Below, piece after piece: positions 1 to 12,089 of a DNA stretch of 64,000 nt. The position numbers were made by a program, and so were the translations under genes. The stretch spans positions 20,150,001 to 20,214,000 of the forward strand of contig OU612072.1 of NCBI GenBank assembly GCA_914767715.1, in the 5' to 3' direction. Positions within the stretch are counted from its first letter, which is position 1; the number at the start of each line of letters is the position of its first letter. The notes beneath the pieces were generated by a model. The model ran no database searches. It saw only the letters and a list, made by a program, of their open reading frames with translations, and had not been told where the DNA came from. The DNA is from Membranipora membranacea (taxonomy: Eukaryota; Bryozoa; Gymnolaemata; Cheilostomatida; Membraniporidae).

Positions 1-3000
1 CTGAACTCTATGCAAAATTGAGCGGTGTGACCTCCACTAGGTCAGTCGGTGTTATTACAAGCTTCAATGGATTAGCTTCTGCATATATAGATGTATATAT
101 ACATACCATCGTGCAACTGTGATGTCTCAACTGGCGAAGAGTTGGATTGGTGGACGTCAGAAAGACCATGTTCATGAGTTTCACTCAAAGTGCCTGAGAA
201 ATAAGAGCAAGTGCTGTGAATAGATATGCAGCATCCTGAGATTTGATATGCTGGTCAACATCAGCTCCAATGTAACACCTGCTAGTATGTCTTGTGGCAA
301 ATTTCTAAGCACAAATGGATGGGAGAGAAATTTGCGTGATACAAGAAAAACAACATCGTAGTGAGCCTCAAATTTATATTGAATGCAGATAAAAGCGAGG
401 CCCCTTTTTTGTGAGGAAACCTCCCCAAAGTTTTGCAGGAGAAGAGTTTCTTTCGACAGCCAATGAGGAAAACAACCTATATTCTTTCGTATTGCTCAAA
501 CTCTAAAAGGTTGACACTATTGTTTTACCACATACAGACAGCATTTTTTTATCTTATCATTTCCTTCCATCACATCGCCACAATTCTGCTTCAGAACAAC
601 TGAACTCTATGCAAAATTGAGCGGTGTGACCTCCACTAGGTCAGTCGGTGTTATTACAAACTACAATGGGCTAGCTTCTCCATATATAGATGTATATACA
701 TACCATCGTGCAACTGTGATGTCTCAACTGGCGGAGAGTTGGATTGGTGGACGTCGGAAAGACCATGTTCATGGGTTTCACTCAAAATGCCTGAGAAATA
801 AGAGCAAGTGCTGTGAATAGATATGCAGCATCCTGAGATTTGATATGCTGGTCAACATCAGCTCCAATGTAACACCTGCTAGTATGCCTTGTGGCAAATT
901 TCTAAGCACAAATGGATGGGAGAGATATTTGCGTGATACAAGAAAAACAACATCGTAGTGAGCCTCAAATTTATATTGAATGCAGATAAAAGCAAGGCCC
1001 CTTTTTTGTGAGGAAACCTCCCCAAAGTTTTGCAGGAGAAGGGTTTCTTTTGACAGCCAATGAGGAAACAAACCTACATTCTTTCGTATTACTCAAACTC
1101 TAACAGGTTGACGCCATTGTTTTGCCACATACGGACAACATTTTTTTATCTTAGCATGTCATTCCATCAAATCGCCACAATTCTGCTTCGGAACAACTGA
1201 ACACTATGCAAAATTGAGCGGTGTGACCTCCACTAGGTCAGTCGGTGTTATTACAAACTTAAATGGACTAACTTCTACATATATAGATGTATATACATAC
1301 CATCGTGCAACTGTGATGTCTCAACTTGCGGAGAGTTGGATTGGTGGACGTCGGAAAGACCATGTTCATGGGTTTCACTCAAAGTGCCTGAGAAATAAGA
1401 GCAAGTGCTGTGAATAGATATGCAGCATCCTGAGATTTGATATGCTGGTCAACATCAGCTCCAATGTAACACCTGCTAGTATGCCTTGTGGCAAATTTCT
1501 AAGCACAAATGGATGGGAGAGAAATTTGCGTGATACAAGAAAAACAACATCGTAGTGAACCTCAAATTTATATTGAATGCAGATAAAAGCAAGGCCCGTT
1601 TTGAGTGAGGAAACCTCCCCAAAGTTTTGCAGGAGAAGAGTTTCTTTCGACAGCCAATGAGAAAAACAACCTATATTCTTTCGTATTGCTCAAACTCTAA
1701 CAGGTTGACACTATTGTTTTACCACATACAGACAACATTTTTTTATCTTATCATTTCCTTCCATCACATCGCCACAATTCTGCTTCGGAACAACTGAACT
1801 CTATGCAAAATTGAGCAGTGTGACCTCCACTAGGTCAGTCGGTATTATTACAAACTACAATGGACTAGCTTCTGCATATATAGATGTATATACATACCAT
1901 CGTGCAACTGTGATGTCTCAACTGGCGGAGAGTTGGATTGGTGGACGTCGGAAAGACCATGTTCATGGGTATCACTCAAAGTGCCTGAGAAATAAGAGCA
2001 AGTGCTGTGAATAGATATGCAGCATCCTGAGATTTGATATGCTGGTCAACATCAGCTCCAATGTAACACCTGATAGTATGCCTTGTGGCAAACTTCTAAG
2101 CTCAAATGGATGGGAGAGAAACTTACGTGATACAAGAAAAACAACATCGTAGTGAGCCTCAAATTTATATTGAATGCAGATAAAAGCAAGGCCCCTTTTT
2201 TGTGAGGAAACCTCCCCAAAGTTTTGCAGGAGAAGAGTTTCTTTTGACAGCCAATGAGGAAAACAACCTACATTCTTTCGTTTTACTCAAACTCTAACAG
2301 GTTGACACCATTGTTTTGCCACACACAGACAAAATTTTATTATCTTATCATTTCCTTCCATCACATCGCCACAATTCTACTTCGGAACAACTAAACTCTA
2401 TGCAAAATTGAGCGGTGTGACGTCCACTAGGTCGGTCGGTGTTATTACAAGCTTCAATGGATTAGCTTCTGCATATATAGATGTATATATACATACCATC
2501 GTGCAACTGTGATGTCTCAACTGGCGAAGAGTTGGATTGGTGGACGTCAGAAAGACCATGTTCATGAGTTTCACTCAAAGTGCCTGAGAAATAAGAGCAA
2601 GTGCTGTGAATAGATATGCAGCATCCTGAGATTTGATATGCTGGTCAATATCAGCTCCAATGTAACACCTGCTAGTATGCCTTGTGGCAAATTTCTAAGC
2701 ACAAATGGATGGGAGAGAAATTTGCGTGATACAAGAAAAACAACATCGTAGTGAACCTCAAATTTATATTGAATGCAGATAAAAGCAAGGCCCCTTTTTT
2801 GTGAGGAAACCTCCCCAAAGTTTTGCAGGAGAAGAGTTTCTTTCGACAGCCAATGAGAAAAACAACCTATATTCTTTCGTATTGCTCAAACTCTAACAGG
2901 TTGACACTATTGTTTTACCACATACAGACAACATTTTTTTATCTTATCATTTCCTTCCATCACATCGCCACAATTCTGCTTCGGAACAACTGAACTCTAT

Positions 3001-4555
3001 GCAAAATTGAGCAGTGTGACCTCCACTAGGTCAGTCGGTATTATTACAAACTACAATGGACTAGCTTCTGCATATATAGATGTATATACATACCATCGTG
3101 CAACTGTGATGTCTCAACTGGCGGAGAGTTGGATTGGTGGACGTCGGAAAGACCATGTTCATGGGTATCACTCAAAGTGCCTGAGAAATAAGAGCAAGTG
3201 CTGTGAATAGATATGCAGCATCCTGAGATTTGATATGCTGGTCAATATCAGCTCCAATGTAACACCTGCTAGTATGCCTTGTGGCAAATTTCTAAGCACA
3301 AATGGATGGGAGAGAAATTTGCGTGATACAAGAAAAACAACATCGTAGTGAACCTCAAATTTATATTGAATGCAGATAAAAGCAAGGCCCCTTTTTTGTG
3401 AGGAAACCTCCCCAAAGTTTTGCAGGAGAAGAGTTTCTTTCGACAGCCAATGAGAAAAACAACCTATATTCTTTCGTATTGCTCAAACTCTAACAGGTTG
3501 ACACTATTGTTTTACCACATACAGACAACATTTTTTTATCTTATCATTTCCTTCCATCACATCGCCACAATTCTGCTTCGGAACAACTGAACTCTATGCA
3601 AAATTGAGCAGTGTGACCTCCACTAGGTCAGTCGGTATTATTACAAGTACAAGCTTCAATGGATTAGCTTCTGCATATATAGATGTATATATACATACCA
3701 TCGTGCAACTGTGATGTCTCAACTGGCGAAGAGTTGGATTGGTGGACATCAGAAAGACCATGTTCATGAGTTTCACTCAAAGTGCCTGAGAAATAAGAGC
3801 AAGTGCTGTGAATAGATATGCAGCATCCTGAGATTTGATATGCTGGTCAACATCAGCTCCAATGTAACACCTGCTAGTATGCCTTGTGGCAAATTTCTAA
3901 GCACAAATGGATGGGAGAGAAATTTGCGTGATACAAGAAAAACAACATCGTAGTGAACCTCAAATTTATATTGAATGCAGATAAAAGCAAGGCCCCTTTT
4001 TTGTGAGGAAACCTCCCCAAAGTTTTGCAGGAGAAGAGTTTCTTTTGACAGCCAATGAGGAAAACAACCTATATTCTTTCGTATTACTCAAACTCTAACA
4101 GGTTGACACCATTGTTTTGCCACATACAGACAACATTTTTCTATCTTAGCATTTCATTCCATCAAATCGCCACAATTCTGCTTCGGAACAACTGAACTCT
4201 ATGCAAAATTGAGCGGTGTGACCTCCACTAGGTCAGTCGGTGTTATTACAAACTTCAATGGATAAGCTTCTGCATATATAGATGTATATACATACCATCG
4301 TGCAACTGTGATGTCTCAACTGGCGGAGAGTTGGATTGGTGGACGTCGGAAAGACCGTGTTCATGGGTTTCACTCAAAGTGCCTGAGAAATAAGAGCAAG
4401 TGCTGTGAACAGATATGCAGTATCCTGAGATTTGATATGCTGGTCAACATCAGCTCCAATGTTACACCTGCTAGTATGCATTGTGGCAAATTTCTAAGCA
4501 CAAATGGATGGGAGAGAAATTTGTGTGATACAAGAGAAACAACATCGTAATGAAC
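1..4555. repeat. Tandem satellite-like array, about 597-bp unit, about 7.6 copies
   Basis: Units begin at about 1, 600, 1197, 1794, 2391, 2990, 3587 and 4192, each opening with CTGAACTCTATGCAAAATTG or a close variant. Similarity between units is very high through the first seven, and the eighth loses identity after about 4555. Each unit can be read as a 67-codon frame, but that frame needs a TTG start and merely repeats with the DNA, so I do not call a gene. Two sub-types alternate. One, in units 1, 5 and 7, has GCTTCAATGGATTAG and GAAGAGTTGG; the other has ACTACAATGG and GGAGAGTTGG. Units 4 and 6 share their first part, while units 3, 5 and 6 share their tails, which points to unequal exchange or conversion. 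The array touches the window edge and may extend leftward. Confidence 0.95.
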
Positions 4556-5258
4556 CTGAAACTTCTATGTAATGCAACTCAATGTACGGTCAAGTTTTTT
4601 CTTTTGAATGGGCAGTTGAACACTCCTTTAAATCTTTTCATTCCCTGTTTCAGAGCTGACATCAGCTCCGAAAATAAGAAAATGGAGATTTTCATGGAAA
4701 CTCCCCAAAATTTGCAGGGGATGATTTTGTTCTGAAGCCACCGATATACACCACAGTTAGTGGTATTAAAAACACTTATGGATCATCGAGTATGCAAATA
4801 TTCATACCATTAAGCTGTGAGAGCTCAAGAAGGTGGTGGAAAGTTACATGATACAAAAATCAATAGTGCAGTTACTTTAAACTTGTTTTGGAGGCTCCCC
4901 AAAATTCAGCGTATTTATCGCACAATTACCGACATGCTATTGATTAAACTCAATTTATAAAAAATGGGGAGTTTCACTTTCATGTATTGGAGTTTTGTTG
5001 AATAAGTTATTTTACTCAAATAGCTAACTAGGTTCAACTTTTAATTTTCATGAAAACTCCCCAAAGTTTGCAGGTGATGGATTTTTACCAATAACAGAAT
5101 ATAGAATATAACAATAACAGAAGATAACAATAACAGAATATAGAATATAAGGTCTTACAATAATAGAACTCATCTATAGCAAGCATGACAAACACAAACA
5201 ATTGGGGAGAGTTAATCTACACAGTAGACAAACAACAGTATTGTAACTTTAAACTCAC
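4556..5258. repeat. Diverged flank of the 597-bp array with recurring CTCCCCAAA blocks
   Basis: After the last recognisable unit the sequence keeps isolated pieces of it. The block AACTCCCCAAAATTTGCAGG near 4700, GGCTCCCCAAAATTC near 4890 and AACTCCCCAAAGTTTGCAGG near 5055 all match the CCTCCCCAAAGTTTTGCAGG block of each array unit. This suggests older, decayed units. A short AT-rich run with repeated AATAACAGAA lies near 5095-5145. No coding signal is seen. Confidence 0.6.
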
Positions 5259-7728
5259 TTTAGGAATAATGTTAATTTGGGTACCTTTTGTATTGTCGCT
5301 GTCCCTGTAGAGATCTGTTATTGTTATAACGTACGGGCTATTGCTCTCTACAAAAAATCAAACTGAGTTATGCGGCAGTTAGGAGAATATCTTGTTGATT
5401 ACTGAGCACTCCAAATAGTCAGTAAAATCAGAACAATCAAACAAGTATAAGAAGCATGTAACAAGCGTGGTATTACTCACTGGTTGGTTCGAGATATGGC
5501 TGCCAAAATAAAATATATCGTTAAGATCAGAGAACATAGGTAAACAACTATCGTTACAGACTTAAGCGTTTACAATCTAGTAGTAGAGAGCATAGAGCCT
5601 AGCATCTTTTATTTTAGCTGATTATTTGTTGCGGTGGCAGCATTCGTCAGTATCTGATCTAATAAAAATATATATTTCTCCTCATGCATTATAAAACATA
5701 TCTCAATTTTCTCTTACCTCTACGTGTCTGTATTTAAGCTCCTTTATTTCGTTATCGAAATACCTAACAGCCACTGTCCTCTTCTTCTTCTCGATTACAG
5801 TCCCTTGGTAGAAAAAGGTTGACCCCGGCCACAGCGCCCACACTAGATCTCCAATGTCATATTCCTATAAATTTGTTTGATCATTTTACGGAACCTTTGT
5901 AGTCTTCAAGCAGTGAAGCCTATTACACTGCTAGTTAGCTGAGACTATGTGTCACATAAACTGCTTGAGGGAAGGAAAAATTTCACATAGTGCATGCGAA
6001 GGAGCGAAAAAAATAAAAACTGGTATTACACAAATTGCACGTAATTTGTTGCACTTACACATGGTATGGCGGACTTCCTCTTCCGCCTGGTCAGCATCTC
6101 TCTGTTCCTACCAACAAAGGCAAAAAGATTAACCTCCCATTTATGGATAAAAAATTTCTTCAAACAAACAAAGGATCCTACTGGAAAAAACTGTAATGCA
6201 TATACTTAACTTGTGCAGTAAGAATCTGCTCTGGCCTAGTCTACAACTGAGCCCTGTCTGTGGACTAATGACTGGGGAGCTCATATCATGCCTGAATTTA
6301 TAGCAGTGTCATTTTTGACCTCTTGAACTAGCTATTTGACCAACCAAATTCAAGCTTGTTGCCACAGGCCTTTTTCCATTGGTTATTTCTTTAATCAATG
6401 ATATGAAACATTTATATCATGTACATCAGGGGTGGGCAAACTTTTCCTGCAAAGAGCTGAATTTAAGTATGGCTCAGCACCGGTGAGCCGCACAACAAGA
6501 TTTTTCCTAAATTATATAGCACCACTTTTAATTGGCATAATAAAACATTGGATTATTGCATGTATGTGTAATCAGCCAAGAAAGCCGAATTATGTAAAAT
6601 ATCTGTTTGGCAATGGCAGGAGGGAGATATTTGTTGAGTCAAACCAATATGTGGTGCTTGTGCTGTCAATCTTGTTAACACAAAAAATTGAAGATTGCTT
6701 ATCACTATAGAAAGACAACTAAACCATAAATGAGCAGTGTTTAGTAGAGTCTCCGCCAGCTACGATACCGCCAGCTACGATACCATATTAATTATGACAA
6801 CAAATCTAACCCACTACTGGTTCAGGGGATTAACGTCTATGTATGGTTATACATGTGTCAAGCATCGTCAGGCCTCCAGCCATGAACCAAATAAACTGAC
6901 CATTTGCTACCTGTCTTATAGCTACATTGCTTCGAAAAAGATTTCAGCAGGCCATACTTTTGATTGTCCATCACATTGATGTAGAAAAGACATTGAAAAG
7001 TCCTAAGCAGAGATATCTTAAACCACGAATCAGGCTTCACACCATGCTTGCAATCAGCAAACCAATCCGAACATCTTAAATTACCCACTGATAAATTTAT
7101 TACATTCTGAAACAAAATTTTCCTCCAATGACAGCAAACACAATTATGATGCCTTCAGAGCAACTGACCAACTGCATCACAACAGCAGAGGTTTCGTTAG
7201 AAACACAGCGTTACATTCATTCATCTACAATATTGACTGTCACTCACTTGATACTCACTTGGACAAGCCTATGCAGGCAAAAAATATGCTGCAACAAGCT
7301 CGTTGCTCACTGTTTCCGTGTAACGCTCTCTCCATACCATATTTATTATGCTTTGCCTCACTCAAGCATTGTTTTGTCAACCGGTTGCAATGCTGACAAA
7401 TTTCATCCCAGTTCGGTTGCAGTTTCTTTAGTTTCCTGGAGACCCCGCTATGTCGCATATTGATGAACATCTCAGTTCGTTTTAGAGGATGAAGATAGCG
7501 AAATTCTTTAGCTGATGTTCTAGGTTTACATTGATGTTTCTCATCTTCTAGAAATTCGTTGAGGCAAGGCCCGCAAGCAATGTAAATATTACTTCTGTGA
7601 TGTTTTGGACATATGTTTTCATAGGTCTCCTCCACATCATCTTCTTTGATGGGTTTTAGGCTGGTTTGAAATTTCAAGCTATACCGACGCTCATATAGGA
7701 AAGGCATTGATATTTTAGTTGCTAATGC
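5259..7728 (-). CDS. Partial multi-exon gene with Tudor-like domain (exon model)
   Basis: Five minus-strand exons join in phase: 7259-7728, 6059-6107, 5718-5864, 5481-5499 (a 19-nt microexon) and 5259-5347. Introns begin GTGAGT or GTAAGT/GTAAGA and end TAG or CAG. The first listed exon gives about 156 codons with several Cys and His residues (CPKHH, ACGPC, QHC, QRACC), perhaps metal-binding. The second is basic (TRRKRKS), like a nuclear localisation signal. The third, 49 codons, contains YDIGDLVWALWPG, then FFYQG and VAVRYFDNE, the pattern of Tudor-type beta-barrels that read methylated histones or arginines. The microexon completes a PYLEPT tail. I infer a nuclear chromatin or RNP protein. 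Upstream exons and the start codon are not found, and the 3' end could lie at the stop near 5217 instead of splicing at 5259. The phase agreement is strong; the family identity is tentative. Confidence 0.55.
5718..5864 (-). CDS. Exon encoding Tudor-like fold
   Basis: The exon is 147 nt (49 codons) with acceptor TTATAG and donor GTAAGAG. It starts GAA TAT GAC and reads EYDIGDLVWALWPG, then a Phe-Tyr strand, a Lys-rich turn and VAVRYFDNE, ending KYRHVE. An acidic-aromatic opening, a Trp-containing first strand, an F-Y strand and a hydrophobic-F-D strand are typical of Tudor, SGF29-type Tudor and Agenet barrels. The exon is phase 0 at both ends. Confidence 0.6.
7259..7728 (-). CDS. Long Cys/His-containing exon of the Tudor-like gene
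   Basis: The frame is open for 470 nt, from acceptor TTGGTAG at 7729 to donor CCAA/GTGAGT. It ends in phase 2 and the next exon supplies the missing G, giving Lys at the junction. It is the longest clean frame in the first 28 kb. The protein is charged, with acidic KEDDVEETYENICP early and pairs of Cys later. I recognise no named domain. A second GTGAGT occurs 11 nt downstream. Confidence 0.5.
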
Positions 7729-8157
7729 CTACCAATAAAGCTCAAAATTACAAAACCAAAACTGAGGAGGATGCAACCAACATCTACAGGTAATGTATCC
7801 ACCAGTCATTACTGGGAAGAGTGTTACAACAGCCAACTGAATCTCTCTATGAGTGGGTGCTCGATTTCCATTGGTCAATCTTTAGTTTGGTGTGACCATA
7901 GTCTTAATATACTACCTAGACAGGCCAAAAGCATTCAATACTGTCCCACTTAAATAGCGCCGACATGACGTAATTAGTTTGTGCTGTGAGCCGTAGTTTA
8001 CTATATAACCTATAGGAGTTTAGTTTTTGCGGTTTTTGCCGTTTTTGCCTAAGTAGCGAAATTGTATGATAGCGAAATTACTTCCTAAGCAATAAACACC
8101 ACTCAGTTTCATAAACAATGTGCAATTATACAGGAATACACTTTGCTACACATGCAA
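7729..8157. other. Upstream flank of Tudor-like gene; no certain exon
   Basis: No first exon is convincing here. A minus-strand ATG at about 7969 opens a 16-codon frame (MSALFKWDS) that closes at a TAG just before a GTAGTA, so it is weak. Near 8020-8050 is a GTTTTTGCC duplication, followed by TAGCGAAATT boxes. Confidence 0.3.
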
Positions 8158-8322
8158 GGCTGTGTGGTGTAGTGGTCTAAGTCTCTGCCTTGCAATCAGA
8201 TGGAGATTCATGCCCTGGGTTCGAATCCCAGCTTGGACTCTTTTTTTAAATTTTCGATAGTAAGCCTACTAGCGAAATTTAGTATATCTTAAATTAATCT
8301 CACTCACCATAGTAGCGAAATT
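8054..8322. repeat. Four TAGCGAAATT boxes around the tRNA-like element
   Basis: TAGCGAAATT occurs at about 8054, 8070, 8270 and 8313, two on each side of the tRNA-like sequence. This suggests that the tRNA-like unit and its flanks belong to one larger element, or that it landed in a short tandem repeat. Confidence 0.4.
8158..8239 (+). tRNA. tRNA-like sequence (degenerate; probable SINE head)
   Basis: Box A is TGGTGTAGTGGTCTAAG. Box B is GGTTCGAATCC, inside a perfect 5-bp T stem (CTGGG/CCCAG). The anticodon loop reads CTTGCAA, implying anticodon TGC, with one mismatch in its stem. The variable region is long (about 14 nt) as in class II tRNAs. The acceptor stem has only about five of seven pairs. 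A run of seven T follows, a good Pol III terminator. With the weak acceptor stem I favour a tRNA-derived SINE or pseudogene over a working tRNA. Confidence 0.55.
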
Positions 8323-11300
8323 AAACTCTAAACTCTAGCTAAATTAAACTCAGCCCCTTATATTATTCAAACACAAAGAAAATTGGTGAGTGTGTGTAAA
8401 AGACCTTTCCGCACGAGATGGTATTCATAATTTGTCTTCAGAACCCGAACTTTTTATGATAAGAGACATAAAATGTAAAGAATACATATACCACAAGATC
8501 CCAAATATTTTGTTGGATAAGCACCAGCACCACCACCATCATCATTTTTTTCCTTAAAATTATTCGTAGTTGTGACTGAACACAACCAGTCTGCTCAAAT
8601 TGGATTGCTAATATTATGGTCGCTTCTGTGTTGTTAAATGAGTAGTCAAAATCTAATTGCCTTTACCATGGCCAAACTTAATATTGCCGATGCCGGTAAG
8701 GTTCTTTGAGTTTATAAATGTGATATCGGCGTCAACAGTGAATGTCTATTGCTTCCCCGACTTATACACAGAAACACCAGCGTGAAAAAAGTTATTACTG
8801 AGATGTCTAAAACTGTTTAAACAAAATTGCGTCCGATGAAGACCATCCTCTTTTTAGTCATGTTGTTTTCAACAGTGCAAAGGTATCCTCTTGCCTACAA
8901 ACCATCTATTGCCCACCAAAGTGCAGGACAGGAAAGCATTTAAAGAGCTTTTTTCCATACTACATGTCAGCTCACAACAGAATTTAAAATGTTCATTTTC
9001 ATGTACCAATCCAATCCTATCGACTGTTAATACAATGATTGTTATAATAAGCCAAACCAAACCAGAACACGTCATCATCTGAGCTAATGGAACTACATGT
9101 AATGATGAAACTACAGAGGAAAAAGGATGGATCAGCACGTGACTCTTATAATTTCCAAAACTGGAAAATGGAATACCCTGGCCAAACTTATTATTGCCGA
9201 TACCGGTAAGGTTTACAGTTTCACCAAAAACCGTAAAGGCTTGAGATTGCAATTATGGGATACCTTAGTATCCACAAGCTCTAATAAGAACTCTTGTTAA
9301 TAATCCAATAATGACAGATGTAATCGAAGGCCCTTTGGTTCATCACAATGTCCATTTTGAGACGGTAATATTTATGACCACAGATCAATGCAACTGCGGG
9401 CAATAAGGCTATAGACTTTGGCTACCTGCCAGACTGGACATGATGACAAGACCTATGAGGGCTCGCCCTGGAGCTCAGGCTGCAATATTTGAACATTAAT
9501 CAAACAATTTATATAACTTAAACCTGGCTTACACTATATTGATCGAGTCACATGTAGTCAAGCTGCGTCAAGGTAGCTGCGGGCAGGTACTTGTACAGGT
9601 CGTTTTCAATCGCAGAACAATCTATTCCTTTTTTTTTCTTTCCATGAGATTTAGGATTTGATGTGCAACCGAAGATTGTTCATTGAGTTTATGTGCGATA
9701 TGACAGCAACTAAAAATGTTCACGATAAATCTTCACTATAGAATTCACATTATAAAAAATTATTATTACGCTAATTGTCATGTAACTCTTCCGGGTGGAG
9801 TAAACCGATTCTCCTTTTTGTGGAAGCGTTGTAGCCTATTCCAATTCGCATTCCATGATAGAACAAGGAAACTGTAACAGCTGCATAACTTCAGCTGTCG
9901 CTGTTTATGGTACACTGGACCATCAATAATGAATAAATTAATAATGAATTACAAGAAAATAGGTATAATCTCAGACAACCTTGGAACCTTAAGACCGATT
10001 AATTCACATCAATTTTGTTGAGAGCAAAGGCGCAAAGGTTCTGACTTATTTAATGATTGAAGTATCGCTTCAATTAGTCTTATATCAGACTTGTTCATTG
10101 ACTGTAGATATTCTGTTATAAGCTACCTTTCCATCTCTTACGTCTTGCCCTTACTCTCAGACACGATAAAAACAGTAATATAGAAAAGATGAATAATCAT
10201 CATTCTTTTTGTTTTATGAAAAGTTTTACCAAAGGATATATATATAGCGAAATATTGTCGGTATAACCGTTTGTTTAAAAAACCTAGGTCTATTTAGGGG
10301 AGAGGGCACTGACAGTTTCTCCTGAGGGACAGGCGTACTTCAACTGGAAGTTACATTGTAACAGTGAACTGCATTTTGTACAATGAAAAAAGGCCTTTGA
10401 TTGGGGTGGTAGTTTGAACGACTCTAACTAGTCATATTTCAGCACTTTTCAGAGTCATCCTGCAATTACATAATAGGATTTGGCTATTTTTATTATTCCG
10501 TGAATGGGATCTCAAAATTGTACAATTATATTATACTCAAAATCACTTTGATACAACAATTGAGATAAAGAACTATGTGTATACGGGTATATCTGACACA
10601 TATATGCAATGTATGCTACGTGCTACGTGTAAAATAGTTATTGCAAACTCCTGTTGTGAAAATAGTTCCTCTTATAATAAAATAATATCATGCTGACTAC
10701 GAATTAGGAAAAATTGATGCGGTTAGATTACGTCATTGGTACATTGGAACCAACTGCTATTTATCTTGGAGTATTACTTACCAACATTACTATCAGTAAT
10801 TGCTCAATACATGATGATGTAGATAGATATTGGCTAATTTCAGATTTTGCTTTACTTCTGGTAGTTTCAGCGCTTAATAAAGTTACTATGGCTAGTCAGT
10901 TAAGAGATAAAGGCAGATAGGCACTGAAGTTTATCATGCCATGCCAAAATTTTTTGCCGACCCATGCTGACTTGTAGAATTTATATATGAGGCTGATTTT
11001 CTTATTGGATGAGAGCCTCACACTTTTGGTCCATTGAAACATTGTTGTTGGTGAATACTAGGCCCAAATAAGACAGCTCTGCGTTGTAATAAACTGGTAT
11101 GTATATGCCCATTGAAACAATATTATTTACTTTTTGTTTCTAGCACTCATTTGACTATGCTCTATTCTAAGCCAGTATATCTATAATGATCTACTTCAAC
11201 ATCAACATAACCTTTTTATCATGTCGGCCAATAATCTATTTCACAACCATCTTAAATTTCTGCTGCTCCCTTCGAGCCTCAACAAGCCTTCTGAGCATGG

Positions 11301-11579
11301 CTGACATTTGGTAAGCATTATCAAGGTAAATGCCATTAGTACCAACAACGTTATTGAAAATTACCTTCCAGATGTATTGGCACAGTTGTTAACACAGATC
11401 TACGCATAAACGAAATATTGCATGATAATATGTATTCATTAAATTGATATAAAGCATTCATTAAACCTGAGAAAGTTGATTAAGTGAGGTAACAAGCATC
11501 CTCTCAAACAACGCTTACGAAGTTGCAAAACCGCTTTGGATGATATGACAACTACAAATTACCAATAAAGGCACTTATT
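8323..11579. other. AT-rich intergenic region
   Basis: No gene, RNA or complete element is recognised. It contains a duplicated segment of about 38 bp at 8669-8705 and 9179-9215 (TGGCCAAACTTA..., then CCGGTAAGGTT) separated by 510 bp. A TATATATATA tract lies near 10238. The 127-codon minus-strand frame at 8869-9252 has no recognisable domain. Confidence 0.4.
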
Positions 11580-11589
11580 TTAATGAGAG

Positions 11590-11900
11590 GACAACTCTTG
11601 TTTCCAAACTTGCCTCAACTTTTTTCACAATTGGGGAGATAGTTTTGGGGAGATTGTTAAGAGTTGTCCTCCCAAATATAATGGGGAGCCTTGGGGAGCA
11701 GAGTACAAACTCTCCGTCTACACTGCAAAGTTATCCCCCCTGTCTAATTAAGGACACACAAACTCTCAAAAAAACATTTTGGGGGTGATGTTGATATTGA
11801 AGCAGCATGCGTATTTCACCCGAAATAGACTATTGCAGCAGTTTTTGCTTTGGGGAGAATCCTAATCTCCCCAAAAATTCAAAACTCCCCAAAACTTATA
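11590..11900. repeat. Cluster of TTGGGGAG / CTCCCCAAA motifs
   Basis: At least eight copies of TTGGGGAG or CTCCCCAAA lie on both strands between 11630 and 11895. Two GAGTTGTCCTC-like blocks and their complement lie near 11588 and 11665. The same core characterises the 1-4.5 kb array and its flank, so this may be a decayed relative. Confidence 0.45.
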
Positions 11901-11939
11901 AAAATAGTTGACACAACTTCCCAATAATCAACATTGTCA

Positions 11940-11941
<2 letters not shown>

Positions 11942-12032
<91 letters not shown>

Positions 12033-12070
12033 CACACACACACATACATACATACACACACACATACATA
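11942..12070 (+). repeat. (AC)n microsatellite
   Basis: An almost uninterrupted CACACA run spans more than 100 nt, with one G interruption near 12026 and CATACATA variants at the right end. The long His-Thr and Cys-Val frames through it are artefacts of the repeat. Confidence 0.98.
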
Positions 12071-12089
12071 CTTACCTCTATTATGGTAA

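Noticed and set aside
617-3210. Repeated 67-codon frames in each unit of the 5' array
   Set aside because: They start at TTG, recur only because the 597-bp unit recurs, and are broken in sub-type A units. No family features.
1-4555. A CRISPR array
   Set aside because: Units are about 597 bp and nearly identical throughout, with no short repeat plus unique spacer pattern, and the genome is eukaryotic.
8869-9252. 127-codon minus-strand frame as a gene
   Set aside because: No domain, no neighbouring exons with matching phase, and the opposite strand is also partly open. It includes one copy of a duplicated 38-bp segment.
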